Shown here: positions 41,053 through 49,792 of the stretch, one piece after another | Layout: each line of letters starts with the position of its first letter | How positions within the stretch are numbered: the first letter of the stretch is position 1 | From: Clostridia bacterium | GTDB taxonomy: Bacteria; Bacillota; Clostridia; Christensenellales; Aristaeellaceae | DNA: 51,535 bases | Assembly: GCA_030535375.1 (NCBI GenBank) | Contig: JAUNJB010000006.1 | Location: forward strand, 1-51,535 | Direction: 5' to 3' | Made by a program: the position numbers and the translations under genes | The notes under the pieces: generated by a model | The model's database searches: none | What the model saw: the letters and a program-made list of their open reading frames with translations, nothing else | What the model was told of the DNA's origin: nothing

Positions 41053-41745
41053 ATGAACAATGACTTTTTCTCCATGCGGGGGATCGTCAAGCAGTATCAG
41101 ATGGGCGATGAGGTGCAGACGATCCTCAAGGGCATTGATTTGACCATCCGGGAAGGGGAGTTTCTCTCCGTTCTGGGGCCGTCGGGCAGCGGAAAATCCA
41201 CGCTGATGAATATCATCGGCTGCCTGGATACGCCGACCTCCGGCGAGTACATCCTTCACGGGCGCATGATCCGCGATCTCGACCAGAAGCAGCTGGCGCG
41301 CATCCGCAGCCGTGAGATCGGATTCATCTTCCAGCAGTTTCAGCTGCTTCCGAGGCTTGACGCGCTCAAAAACGTCGAACTGCCGCTCGTCTATGCGGGC
41401 GTACCGCCCAGGGAGCGCACGCGCCGGGCGGAGGAGATGCTGGTGCGCGTGGGCCTCAAGGACAGGATGCATCATCATCAGAATCAGCTCTCCGGCGGCC
41501 AGCAGCAGCGCGTCGCCATCGCCCGCGCGTTGGCGACCAATCCGACGCTTCTGCTGGCGGATGAGCCCACGGGTGCGCTCGACCAGACGACGGGCGAGCA
41601 GGTGATGAGCCTGTTCCGGGAGCTCAACGCGGAAGGGCGCACGATCATCATGATCACTCACGACCTGAAGATCGCCCGGCACGCCTCGCGCATCGTCAAT
41701 ATCCTGGACGGCGAGCTCTCCGAGGGGGTGAGCGAGTATGATTAA
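41053..41745 (+). CDS. MacB-like ABC exporter ATPase
   Basis: 230 residues from the ATG at 41053, with GGAGG upstream; the frame also opens earlier inside the previous gene. Walker [10 protein letters not shown] (residues 42-50), Q-loop [12 protein letters not shown], signature LSGGQQQR and Walker [13 protein letters not shown] are intact. It is of the LolD/MacB type that drives lipoprotein, peptide or antibiotic export by mechanotransmission. It overlaps the permease gene by 8 bases. Confidence 0.93.
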   Translation: MNNDFFSMRGIVKQYQMGDEVQTILKGIDLTIREGEFLSVLGPSGSGKSTLMNIIGCLDTPTSGEYILHGRMIRDLDQKQLARIRSREIGFIFQQFQLLPRLDALKNVELPLVYAGVPPRERTRRAEEMLVRVGLKDRMHHHQNQLSGGQQQRVAIARALATNPTLLLADEPTGALDQTTGEQVMSLFRELNAEGRTIIMITHDLKIARHASRIVNILDGELSEGVSEYD

Positions 41746-42952
41746 GCAGAAGTGGGATATGTTCCTTGAGAGCGTGAGCATGTCGGTGTCCAACATCACC
41801 GGCAACAAGATGCGCACCTTTCTGACGACGCTGGGCATCATCATCGGCGTGGCGGCGATCATCGCGCTGATGACCGTCGTGCAGGGCGCGACGGACACCA
41901 TGAACGCGCAGTTTGACGCGATGGGCCTGGGTACGCTGCGCATTTCCATCACCGGCACCGCGATCAAGAGCGGCCTTACGGATGCGGAGCTTGACCAGCT
42001 GCTCGCCTGCGAGCATGTGGCGGGGATTTCGCCGTCGCTGAGCGCGACGGTAACCGCCAAGCGCGGGGACACCTGGTCGGACGCCATCAGCCTGAATGGC
42101 AACAACAGCGAGTATTTCGCGCACAATGAGGATCTGCTCGCCCGCGGCCGCGCGATCAACAGCCTGGATGTCGAGCAGCAGACGCGCGTATGCATGATCG
42201 ACGGCGATGCGGCGAAGACGCTCTTCTTCGGCGAGGACCCGATGGGACAGACGCTCTACCTCGACGGGCGTGAATTCACCGTGGTGGGAATGATCGATGA
42301 GGACGAGAATTCCAGCCTTTTTGCGCAGATCCTGCTCGGCGGCAAGAGCGACGGCACGGTCTATGTGCCCTATACCACGGCCAAAAAGCTGATGGGCACG
42401 TCGACCATTTCCACGCTGGAGGTTTACGTCACCGATCCCGATGAGACGGACACGGCCATCGACGAGATGGAGGCCGTGCTCGATGGACTGTTCAACTACA
42501 AGGACAAGACGTATACGATCATCAACATGGAGTCGATGACCGAGGCCATGAACCTGATGACCTCCATGATGATGTCGCTGCTGGTGGGCATCGCGTCCAT
42601 CGCGCTGGTTGTCGGCGGCATCGGCATCATGAACATGATGCTCGTCACCGTCACGGAACGAACCACGGAGATTGGCCTGCGCAAGGCGCTTGGCGCGGAG
42701 CCGGGACAGATTCAGATGCAGTTTCTGATCGAGGCGATCATTCTTTCGCTGCTGGGCGGTGTGATCGGCGTGGCGGTAGGGCTTTCGATCTCGTTCGCCA
42801 TTTGCGTGAACACCGACATCACCTTCTCGCTCAACACGTTTGCCATCGGGCTGGGCGTGAGCTTCTCCGCGGCGGTGGGCATCATCTTTGGCTGGGCGCC
42901 CGCGCGCAAGGCCAGCAACCTCAACCCGATTGACGCGCTGCGCAGCATGTGA
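41738..42952 (+). CDS. MacB-like ABC exporter permease (FtsX family)
   Basis: 404 residues. An N-terminal helix (TFLTTLGIIIGVAAIIALMT), a large MacB_PCD extracytoplasmic domain (about 45-270) and three C-terminal FtsX helices. GGIGIMNMMLVTVTERTTEI followed by GLRKALGA is the conserved FtsX loop, and WAPARKASNLNPIDALRS closes the protein. Four membrane helices in all, as expected. Substrate unknown; resistance to a peptide or antibiotic is possible but not shown by context. Confidence 0.93.
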   Translation: MIKQKWDMFLESVSMSVSNITGNKMRTFLTTLGIIIGVAAIIALMTVVQGATDTMNAQFDAMGLGTLRISITGTAIKSGLTDAELDQLLACEHVAGISPSLSATVTAKRGDTWSDAISLNGNNSEYFAHNEDLLARGRAINSLDVEQQTRVCMIDGDAAKTLFFGEDPMGQTLYLDGREFTVVGMIDEDENSSLFAQILLGGKSDGTVYVPYTTAKKLMGTSTISTLEVYVTDPDETDTAIDEMEAVLDGLFNYKDKTYTIINMESMTEAMNLMTSMMMSLLVGIASIALVVGGIGIMNMMLVTVTERTTEIGLRKALGAEPGQIQMQFLIEAIILSLLGGVIGVAVGLSISFAICVNTDITFSLNTFAIGLGVSFSAAVGIIFGWAPARKASNLNPIDALRSM

Positions 42953-43002
42953 CGCGCAGGGACGCATTCCTCAATATTGAAGCTTGGAAAGGACGAATGA
43001 TC

Positions 43003-44061
43003 ATGAAGAAAATGATGAAGGCGCTTGTGTGCGCGGCCTCCATGCTGCTGCTGTGCTCCGGCGCGCTGGCCGACGGCGGCATCAAGATCGACGGTAAAAT
43101 TGAGGCCGCGAGGACGCAGACGATCCTCGCGCCGTACAGCGGCGTGGTGGGCGATTTCGCCGTGCGCGCGGGCGACCAGCTCAGTGAGGGCGAAGCGCTC
43201 TTTACGCTGAGCTCCACGTCCGTATATGCCGACTTTGACGGCACGGTGACCGGCCTGTTTGCCGAGCCGGGGGACAGCACGGCCTCCGTGCAGGAGCGCT
43301 ACGGCGCGCTGTGCTATCTGGAGCGGGCGCAGCTCTACACCGCGGACTGCACGACCGCCGGTGCGCACAGCGACAATGAGAACCGCATCATCCACGTGGG
43401 CGAGATCGTCTACATCCGCTCAACGAGCAATAATGACCGCAAGGGACAGGCGCGCGTGACCGGCGTGAGCGGGAGCAGCTATACGCTCGAGGTGATCAGC
43501 GAAAAGGATATGCGGCTCAATGAGCAGTTCAAGGTGTACCGTGACGACGACTTTACGAGCACCAGCTGCATCGGCACGGGCAAGCTGCGCCGCATCGAGC
43601 CGGCGGCGGTGACGGCCGATGGCTATGTGCTCAGCGTATATGTCACCGAGGGACAGCAGGTCAGCCGAGGCGATTTGCTCTTTTCCATCGTTCCGGATGC
43701 GCTTGACGGCATGCAGGGCGGCGATGGCAGCGTGACCATGCCGCAGGACGGCGTGGTGCTCAGCGTGCTGGCCGAGAGCGGCGCGCAGATCGCCAAGGAT
43801 ACGCCGATGGCGACCTATTGCCCGCAGAGCGCGATGCAGCTGGTCTGCCCGGTGGACGAGGAGGATCTGGAGCATGTCGGGATTGGAGCGCAGGTTCAGG
43901 TGACGCTCGATGCCTTCCGCGATGCGCCGTTCACCGGCACGGTCACAAAGATTGCCAGCGCCAGCTCGCAGGAGGGGACGGGCACCAGCTTTGATGTGAC
44001 CATCGAGCTGGAGGAGAACGAGCATGTGCGTATCGGCATGAATGCGACGGCGGAGCTGTAA
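43003..44061 (+). CDS. Secreted HlyD-like adaptor, second of the exporter operon
   Basis: 352 residues from the ATG at 43003, 9 bases after AAAGGA. It has a cleavable signal peptide (AASMLLLCSGALA) rather than an anchor. Two lipoyl-like segments (ILAPYSGVVGDFAVRAGDQL; YADFDGTVTGLFAEPGDSTA) are followed by a domain of uncertain fold, a second pair (VLSVYVTEGQQVSRGDLLFS; MPQDGVVLSVLAESGAQIAK) and a beta-barrel-like end (DEEDLEHVGIGAQVQVTL). It is therefore an internally duplicated adaptor. It closes the exporter operon; a terminator follows. Confidence 0.8.
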   Translation: MKKMMKALVCAASMLLLCSGALADGGIKIDGKIEAARTQTILAPYSGVVGDFAVRAGDQLSEGEALFTLSSTSVYADFDGTVTGLFAEPGDSTASVQERYGALCYLERAQLYTADCTTAGAHSDNENRIIHVGEIVYIRSTSNNDRKGQARVTGVSGSSYTLEVISEKDMRLNEQFKVYRDDDFTSTSCIGTGKLRRIEPAAVTADGYVLSVYVTEGQQVSRGDLLFSIVPDALDGMQGGDGSVTMPQDGVVLSVLAESGAQIAKDTPMATYCPQSAMQLVCPVDEEDLEHVGIGAQVQVTLDAFRDAPFTGTVTKIASASSQEGTGTSFDVTIELEENEHVRIGMNATAEL

Positions 44062-44080
44062 AAGCCGTAAAAAAGAATAA

Positions 44081-44117
44081 ACGGAGCGGACGGCCCGAGG
44101 AGGACCGTCCGCTCCGT
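44081..44117 (+). terminator. Terminator of the exporter operon
   Basis: A 13-bp perfect stem, ACGGAGCGGACGG / CCGTCCGCTCCGT (44081-44093 with 44105-44117). The T-run is weak (CTGTCTG). Confidence 0.75.
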
Positions 44118-44223
44118 CTGTCTGCCCTTCGCAACGGGGAGAAATCATCTTTGCCCAAAACTGCCGCGGACGACCATGGCGCGGACGCCCGCAAACAAAT
44201 CCATTCTCTGATTTGGAAGGACA

Positions 44224-44268
44224 GAAAATCATCCGGCAGCATCCCGGAAGGGAGATGCTGCCGGATGA
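44224..44268 (-). terminator. Terminator of yhaM
   Basis: A 15-bp perfect stem, TCATCCGGCAGCATC / GATGCTGCCGGATGA (44229-44243 with 44254-44268). Read on the minus strand it is followed by TTTTCT. It lies 73 bp past the yhaM stop; I see no gene in the 280-bp gap. Confidence 0.8.
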
Positions 44269-44341
44269 GAAGAGAGACGATGCTGACAAACAGGGCCGTC
44301 GGGACAAGAATGATCCCGTCGGCTCCTGCGTGGCTGAGGGA

Positions 44342-45298
44342 TTATTTGGTCAAATCCCCGTCGGGAATCCTGTACAGCTGCCGGTTGTCAAGCCCCCAGA
44401 CCTTTTCAGAGAAGCCGCCGGGCATCGCGCGGGAGAGCGCCTCATCCATCTCATACAGGCGGGCGTCGAGCGTGTCGATCGTGTGAAGCACCTCCGCCTC
44501 GGGAAACTTGGGCGCCATGGGGCTGCCGTATTCCGGGATGCCGTGGTGGGAGAGCACCATGTGCTGGAGCAGAAGGGCCTTCGCCTTGCTGGCCCCGGTC
44601 TTTTCGGCGGCCAGCTGAATATTGACCACGCCGCGGACGATATGCCCGAGCAGCTTGCCGTCGATGCTGTAGTCGGAGACGAGGCCGAGCGTGTCGGCGT
44701 CCATCTCGTCGATCTTGGCCAGGTCGTGGATGATCACGCCGGCGGTCAGCAGGCTGGGATTGAGCTGCGGGTAAACGGACATGATGGCGTTCGCCGCCTT
44801 GAGCATGGTGGTCATGTGATGCAGCAGGCCGCTGCGCTCGGCGTGGTGCATCTGCTTGGCGGCGGGGAATGTCAGCAGCTGATCGCCCGCGCGGTCGAGC
44901 AGCTCGCAGGTGATGCGGCGCAGGTCGTTGTCCGCGATGTGATCCGCCGCGCGCACGATCTCCTCGAGCATTTTCCTGGGATCGCCGGGGGCGCAGGGGA
45001 TCAGCGCGGACATGTCGATATCGTCCCGGTTTTCCGCAGCCCGGATTTTTTCCACGCGAAGCTGCATGCGGCCGTTGAATTCATTGCCCGTTGCGCGCAC
45101 CTTCACGATGCTGCCGGGAACGGGAGGCTGCACGGTGCCGTCCCACATCTTGGCGTTGATGGAGCCGGAGCGGTCGGCCAGCGTCATATCGAGATAGCTT
45201 TTGCCGGAGGCGGCAGTGCGCTGCTCGGCGGCGCGCACAATCAGATAACCCTCAAAGCGGTCGTCCCGCCGGATTTCGGAAAGAAGGGTTGGATTCAT
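44342..45298 (-). CDS. yhaM: 3'-5' exoribonuclease, YhaM type
   Basis: 318 residues. An N-terminal OB-fold (about 10-90, SYLDMTLADRSGSINAKMWD) precedes an HD phosphohydrolase domain (about 150-290) with HHMTTML (H160/H161) and IIHDLAKIDEMD (H191, D192), then LQHMVLSHHG. This order is that of Firmicutes YhaM, which trims RNA and possibly DNA 3' ends with metal ions. AAAGGAAG stands 9 bases before the ATG. Monocistronic, on the opposite strand from its neighbours. Confidence 0.92.
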   Translation of the reverse strand: MNPTLLSEIRRDDRFEGYLIVRAAEQRTAASGKSYLDMTLADRSGSINAKMWDGTVQPPVPGSIVKVRATGNEFNGRMQLRVEKIRAAENRDDIDMSALIPCAPGDPRKMLEEIVRAADHIADNDLRRITCELLDRAGDQLLTFPAAKQMHHAERSGLLHHMTTMLKAANAIMSVYPQLNPSLLTAGVIIHDLAKIDEMDADTLGLVSDYSIDGKLLGHIVRGVVNIQLAAEKTGASKAKALLLQHMVLSHHGIPEYGSPMAPKFPEAEVLHTIDTLDARLYEMDEALSRAMPGGFSEKVWGLDNRQLYRIPDGDLTK

Positions 45299-45340
45299 GA
45301 TGATAACTTCCTTTCAGATCAGTGCGATGCTGTCCCCTTC

Positions 45341-45369
45341 ATTATGAACGATGAGGCGGCGGTTTGCAA
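45341..45369 (-). promoter_or_regulatory. Promoter of yhaM
   Basis: On the minus strand TTGCAA (45369-45364), a 17-bp spacer, then CATAAT (45346-45341). Confidence 0.65.
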
Positions 45370-45593
45370 GGAAAAGTTGACAGACGAAGAAAAAAGGAGG
45401 GGTTTAGCAACTTTGGCGATGCCGGGAGCAGAATTCGTGGAGAAAATTTCCGTGAAAGAAGGGACAATCTCACGAATCAAATCCTGCATAACGGTGAAGA
45501 AAGTGAGTTATTTTCCGAAAAGTGCTTATGGAAAGCGTAGCGTATATGGGACAAAGGAGGACTAAAACTATCAATTTGATTCAAAAAAAGACG

Positions 45594-45622
45594 TTGACAT
45601 CTGTGGAAATCCTGATTATAAT
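45594..45622 (+). promoter_or_regulatory. Consensus promoter of the mgl operon
   Basis: Perfect TTGACA (45594-45599), a 17-bp spacer and perfect TATAAT (45617-45622). The region from 45370 to here (about 220 bp) holds no gene that I can support. Confidence 0.9.
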
Positions 45623-45628
45623 AAACCT

Positions 45629-45821
45629 ACAAACGTCAGGTTTGACGAAAATCCGGCGATGATTTCCGTCAATTCTCGATAGTTGCATAAGAAGCCGGTA
45701 AATTGCTTGACAGGAATGCTAAAGAAAAGGCGTTCGTGCTGTGGGTGAGGCGATGCTTATGCGGATGATGTCACTCAACGGAAGGATTTCCGTTGAAATA
45801 AAAAGAAGAGGTGTATTTCCC
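45629..45821 (+). promoter_or_regulatory. Long leader of mglB
   Basis: About 190 nt lie between the promoter and the mglB start. Hairpins CGTCA-ggtt-TGACG (45634-45647) and CAACGGAA-ggat-TTCCGTTG (45776-45795) flank it; the second sits just ahead of the ribosome site AGAGGTG. No known riboswitch consensus was recognised. Confidence 0.5.
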
Positions 45822-46775
45822 ATGAAAAAGATCATCGCTCTGGTGATGGCTCTGCTCGTCGTGATGCTCTGCGGCGTCGCGTCTGCTGAGACGGCTGCCC
45901 CGAAGATCGGTATCGCGATCTATCAGTTTGCTGACAACTTCATGACCCTGTATCGTGAAGAGCTGGTTCGCTATCTCACCGAAGACTGCGGCGTTCCGGC
46001 CGAGAACATCACCGTGATGGACGGCAAGAACGACCAGGCTGAGCAGACCAACCAGATTGACGCGTTTATCGCGGACAATGTGGACGTCATGATCCTCAAC
46101 CTCGTGCAGAGCTCTTCCGCCGCTTCCGTCATCCAGAAGGCTGACGCTGCCGGCATCCCGGTTATCTTCATCAACCGTGAGCCGGTTAAGGAAGACCTCG
46201 ACCTGTCCGAGATCGTTTGCTACGTTGGCGCTGATGCCCGTCAGTCCGGCACCTTCCAGGGTGAAATCGTTGCCGAGACCGAGAACAAGGGCGATATCAA
46301 CGGCAATGGCACTGTCGACTACGTCATGATCATGGGCGACCCGGAGAACATCGATGCGCAGTATCGTACCGAGTACTCCATCAAGGCGCTTGAGGATGCC
46401 GGCCTGACCGTCAACAAGCTCTTCGAGCAGCGCGGTGACTGGGATCAGACCAAGGGCCAGGAGCTGGCTGCGACCGCTCTGTCCCAGTATGGCAATGACA
46501 TCGACGTCATCTTCTGCAACAACGACGCTATGGCGCTGGGCGCTTATCAGGCGATCGTGGACGCGGGCCGCGTTGTGAACGAAGACATCTACCTCCTCGG
46601 CGTGGACTGCCTCGACGAGGTGAAGGCGATGGTCGAGGCCGGCCAGATCACCGGTACCGTTCTGAACGACCATGTTGGCCAGTCCCACACCGCGGCTGAC
46701 GCTGCGCTGAAGGCTGTTGCCGGCGAGAAGCTTGAGCAGTACTACTGGGTTGACTACGTGAAGGTCACCAAGTAA
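45822..46775 (+). CDS. mglB: Galactose/methylgalactoside-type ABC transporter binding protein
   Basis: 317 residues from the ATG at 45822. The signal peptide ends at ASA-ET with no lipobox. The mature protein is a type I periplasmic binding protein (Peripla_BP_4): IGIAIYQFADNFMTLYREEL, DNVDVMILNLVQSSSAASVI, IPVIFINREP, VGADARQSGTFQGEI, VIFCNNDAMALGAYQAIVDA and GVDCLDEVKAMVEAGQITGT. These match MglB-type sugar-binding proteins, including the Asp/Asn ligand positions in NRE and CNND. Galactose or a similar hexose is the likely ligand, not proven. First gene of mglBAC. Confidence 0.9.
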   Translation: MKKIIALVMALLVVMLCGVASAETAAPKIGIAIYQFADNFMTLYREELVRYLTEDCGVPAENITVMDGKNDQAEQTNQIDAFIADNVDVMILNLVQSSSAASVIQKADAAGIPVIFINREPVKEDLDLSEIVCYVGADARQSGTFQGEIVAETENKGDINGNGTVDYVMIMGDPENIDAQYRTEYSIKALEDAGLTVNKLFEQRGDWDQTKGQELAATALSQYGNDIDVIFCNNDAMALGAYQAIVDAGRVVNEDIYLLGVDCLDEVKAMVEAGQITGTVLNDHVGQSHTAADAALKAVAGEKLEQYYWVDYVKVTK

Positions 46776-46794
46776 TTTTTCGCAAAGGCTAGAC

Positions 46795-46831
46795 AAGGGT
46801 GCGTGTGCTCAGTGCGCACGCACCCTTTTAA
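46795..46831 (+). terminator. Attenuating hairpin between mglB and mglA
   Basis: Stem AAGGGTGCGTG / CACGCACCCTT (46795-46805 with 46817-46827) followed by TTAAAA. Confidence 0.75.
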
Positions 46832-46857
46832 AATGGTAAAAAGGGGGAAGCTGATTC

Positions 46858-48390
46858 ATGTCGGAATATCGACTTGAAATGCGAGGCGTAGTCAAGCAGT
46901 TCCCGGGCGTTAAAGCGCTTGACGGCGCCCAGCTCAGGCTCAGACCGGGCACGGTTCACGCTCTGATGGGCGAGAATGGCGCGGGCAAATCCACCTTGAT
47001 GAAGTGCATGTTCGGCATTTACAAGATGGACGAGGGCGAAATCTACTACGAAGGAAAAAAGGTCAACATCACCGATCCGCTGCAGGCGCTGTCCATGGGC
47101 ATTGCAATGGTGCATCAGGAGCTCCAGCCGGTGCCTGAGCGCTCCGTGGCGGAGAATATCTACATCGGACGCTATCCGATGAAGAAGCTGCTGGGTTTCA
47201 TCCCGGTGGTTGACCACGAAAAGATGTACAAGGACACGGAGAAGCTGCTTGCGAAGGTTCGCATGAACTTTGATCCAAAGCAGCGTCTGGGTGACCTGTC
47301 CATCTCGCAGATGCAGTCGGTCGAAATCGCTAAGGCGGTTTCAGCGGACTGCAAGGTGCTGATTCTGGATGAGCCGACCTCCTCGCTGACGGCAAACGAG
47401 GTGGAGGCGCTGTTCCGCATTATCGAGGATCTCAAGGCTGAGGGCGTCTCCATCGTTTACATCAGCCACAAGATGGATGAGATCCTGCGCATCTCCGATG
47501 AGGTCACCATCATGCGCGATGGCCACTACATCGGAACCTGGGAGTCCAAGGGCCTGACGACCGACAAGATCATCACGCAGATGGTCGGCCGTGAGCTGAC
47601 CAATCTCTTCCCGGAGCGCCACAATGTGCCGGGCGATGTCGTCTTCGAGGTGGAGGACTTCACATCGATTAACCCGCGTTCGTTCCGCAATTGTACCTTT
47701 AATGTCCGCAAGGGTGAGATCCTCGGCGTGGCGGGCCTGGTCGGCGCGCAGCGCACGGAGCTGATGGAAGGCATCTTCGGCATCCGTCTGCACACGAAGG
47801 GCTCCATCAAATACCAGGGCAAAGAGCTCAAGATTACTCGCCCGCGCGATGCCATCACCCACGGCATTGCGCTGCTGACGGAGGACCGCCGTGCCACGGG
47901 CATCATGGGCGTGCTCTCCATCGCGGATAATATCTCCATCGCCAGCCTTGACAAATATCTGGACATGGGCATCGTGATCAACAATAAGAAGATTGAGCAG
48001 CTGGTGCAGGACAATGTGCAGAAGATGAGCATCAAGTGCCCGTCTTCCAAGACGCAGATTCAGTCCCTCTCCGGCGGCAACATGCAGAAGGTGCTCATCG
48101 GCCGCTGGCTGGCCAACAGCCCGGACGTGCTTATTCTCGACGAGCCGACCCGCGGCATCGACGTTGGCGCGAAGTATGAGATTTACTGCATCATTGAGGA
48201 GCTGGCGCGTGCCGGCAAGAGCATCATCATGATCTCCTCCGAGATGAGCGAGATCATCGGCATGAGCGACCGCGTCATGGTCATGTGCGACGGCCGTATC
48301 ACCGGATTCATCGACGGCAAGGATGCCAACCAGGAGAATATCATGACCCTGGCGACGCAGTTTGAGACGCAGCCCTCTGCCGCTGATTGA
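46858..48390 (+). CDS. mglA: Galactose/methylgalactoside-type ABC transporter ATPase
   Basis: 510 residues with two nucleotide-binding domains. The first: Walker A GENGAGKST, signature-like LSISQMQSVEIAKA and Walker B LILDEPTSSL. The second: degenerate Walker A GLVGAQRTEL, full signature LSGGNMQK and Walker B LILDEPTRGIDVGAKYEIYC. Matching MglA/RbsA in layout and length. AAGGGGGAAG precedes the ATG. Confidence 0.94.
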   Translation: MSEYRLEMRGVVKQFPGVKALDGAQLRLRPGTVHALMGENGAGKSTLMKCMFGIYKMDEGEIYYEGKKVNITDPLQALSMGIAMVHQELQPVPERSVAENIYIGRYPMKKLLGFIPVVDHEKMYKDTEKLLAKVRMNFDPKQRLGDLSISQMQSVEIAKAVSADCKVLILDEPTSSLTANEVEALFRIIEDLKAEGVSIVYISHKMDEILRISDEVTIMRDGHYIGTWESKGLTTDKIITQMVGRELTNLFPERHNVPGDVVFEVEDFTSINPRSFRNCTFNVRKGEILGVAGLVGAQRTELMEGIFGIRLHTKGSIKYQGKELKITRPRDAITHGIALLTEDRRATGIMGVLSIADNISIASLDKYLDMGIVINNKKIEQLVQDNVQKMSIKCPSSKTQIQSLSGGNMQKVLIGRWLANSPDVLILDEPTRGIDVGAKYEIYCIIEELARAGKSIIMISSEMSEIIGMSDRVMVMCDGRITGFIDGKDANQENIMTLATQFETQPSAAD

Positions 48391-48429
48391 TGTCGGGCGA
48401 ACAAAATCCGCATTAAAGGAGATATACGT

Positions 48430-49428
48430 ATGGACAAGAAGCTGAACGGAAAGGCCGTTGTGAAGTGGCTTTCCGAAAACATCATTATTGTGCTGATTGT
48501 GTTGGCCTCCATCTTCGTCAGCACGCAGAATAAGAACTTCCTCTCGCAGAACAACATCCGCAACCTGCTCTCCAATACTGCTGTGCGCTTCATCATCGCC
48601 TGCGGCGTTTCCGGCTGTCTGATCACCAAGGGCACCGACCTGTCTGCTGGCCGCGTGGCCGGCCTGGCTGCCTGCCTTTCCGGTATTCTGATGCAGAAGG
48701 CTGACTATTCCAGCCGTTTCTATCCGAATATGCCTGAGCTGCCGCTGATCCTCGTTCTGCTGATTGTCATGGCGATCTGCGGCGCGATCGGCGCGATCAA
48801 CGGCTCTGTCATCGCTTTCCTCAAGGTTCCGCCGTTTATCGCCACCCTGGGCATGCAGACGCTCGTTTACGGCATCTGCCTGGTCTACACCGGCGCGATC
48901 CCGATTGGCGGCCTGCGCACGGACTACACCGGCCTGGCTACCGGCTACATCGGAACCCGTATGCTGAGCAACCTGACCATCATAGCGATTGTGGTCGGCT
49001 TGATCATGTGGTTCCTATACAATAAGACGCGTTACGGCAAGTACATGTACGCCATCGGCGGCAACGAGAACGCCGCTGAGGTCGCGGGCATCAATGTCAA
49101 CAAGAGCAAGATCAAGATCTACATGCTGGCGGGCCTGCTGTACGGCCTGACGGGCTTCCTGGTTTGCGCCAAGTCCGGCGGCTGCTCGGTCAATACCGCT
49201 CAGGGCTGGGAGCTTGAAGCCATCGCGGGCTGCACCATCGGCGGCGTCTCCGTCAACGGCGGCGTCGGCACGATCCCGGGCATCCTGGTCGGCGTTCTGG
49301 TGTTCGAGGTCCTTAAGATCGTCCTGCAGTTCCTGGGCGTCGAGTCTTCCTACACCTATATCGCGCAGGGCCTGGTCATCATCATCGCAGTTGCGCTTGA
49401 CCTGCGCAAGTACCTGGCCAAGAAGTAA
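48430..49428 (+). CDS. mglC: Galactose/methylgalactoside-type ABC transporter permease
   Basis: 332 residues, about nine hydrophobic segments, BPD_transp_2 family. KGTDLSAGRVAGLAACLSGI, FLKVPPFIATLGMQTLVYGI and YAIGGNENAAEVAGINVNKS are MglC/RbsC signatures. An excellent ribosome site (AAGGAGATATACGT) precedes the ATG. It follows mglA by 39 bp and is followed by a hairpin at 49446-49477. Confidence 0.95.
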   Translation: MDKKLNGKAVVKWLSENIIIVLIVLASIFVSTQNKNFLSQNNIRNLLSNTAVRFIIACGVSGCLITKGTDLSAGRVAGLAACLSGILMQKADYSSRFYPNMPELPLILVLLIVMAICGAIGAINGSVIAFLKVPPFIATLGMQTLVYGICLVYTGAIPIGGLRTDYTGLATGYIGTRMLSNLTIIAIVVGLIMWFLYNKTRYGKYMYAIGGNENAAEVAGINVNKSKIKIYMLAGLLYGLTGFLVCAKSGGCSVNTAQGWELEAIAGCTIGGVSVNGGVGTIPGILVGVLVFEVLKIVLQFLGVESSYTYIAQGLVIIIAVALDLRKYLAKK

Positions 49429-49445
49429 TAATCGCTTCCCCCTTG

Positions 49446-49477
49446 CCCGCCGTGTGATGTTTCGCGCGGCGGGTTTT
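49446..49477 (+). terminator. Hairpin after mglC
   Basis: Stem CCCGCCG / CGGCGGG (49446-49452 with 49467-49473) followed by TTTT. The next small gene starts 29 bases later, so it would be read through or attenuated. Confidence 0.7.
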
Positions 49478-49506
49478 CAAAATTCAAAAACAGGGAGGAC
49501 ATCCCA

Positions 49507-49707
49507 TTGGCAACGCTTGAAAAGAAGCCCCAGAAGCGGCAGATAGACGAGGCGATGGTCGATCAGATCGTGGCCGATACCAAGAAGCAGAAGAATCTCA
49601 AAGAGCAGATTTACGACAAGATCAATATTCCCGTGTGGGTCATGGACATCGTGATTGTGCTGCTCGTCGCGGCATTGGTGCTGATCATCATCTTCGGAAG
49701 AGGATGA
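49507..49707 (+). CDS. Small single-pass membrane protein downstream of mglC
   Basis: 66 residues from a TTG at 49507, 8 bases after GGGAGGAC. A charged N-terminal half (KKPQKRQIDEAMVDQIVADT, then KKQKNLKEQIYDKI) is followed by a membrane helix (VWVMDIVIVLLVAALVLIII, about 43-62) and a short FGRG end. No family recognised. No promoter is seen between it and mglC, so it is probably read from the mgl promoter. It might be an accessory to the sugar transporter or an unrelated regulator. Confidence 0.65.
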   Translation: MATLEKKPQKRQIDEAMVDQIVADTKKQKNLKEQIYDKINIPVWVMDIVIVLLVAALVLIIIFGRG

Positions 49708-49726
49708 GGCGTCACAAAACGGATGA

Positions 49727-49741
49727 TGAAAATCATTCTCA
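49727..49741. promoter_or_regulatory. Fur-box-like site 1
   Basis: TGAAAATCATTCTCA matches the 7-1-7 Fur core TGATAAT-N-ATTATCA at 12 of 14 defined positions. It lies just past the 66-residue protein gene and before the terminator at 49793, so no promoter is obviously under it. Confidence 0.45.
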
Positions 49742-49792
49742 TATTTGAAGATCCGACAAAGGGACGCATGCGCCCGACACAGAGGCAAAGAC

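Noticed and set aside
45419..45565. Possible 48-codon small gene upstream of mglB
   Set aside because: The nearest GGAGGG lies about 18 bases away, there is no promoter and no recognisable domain.
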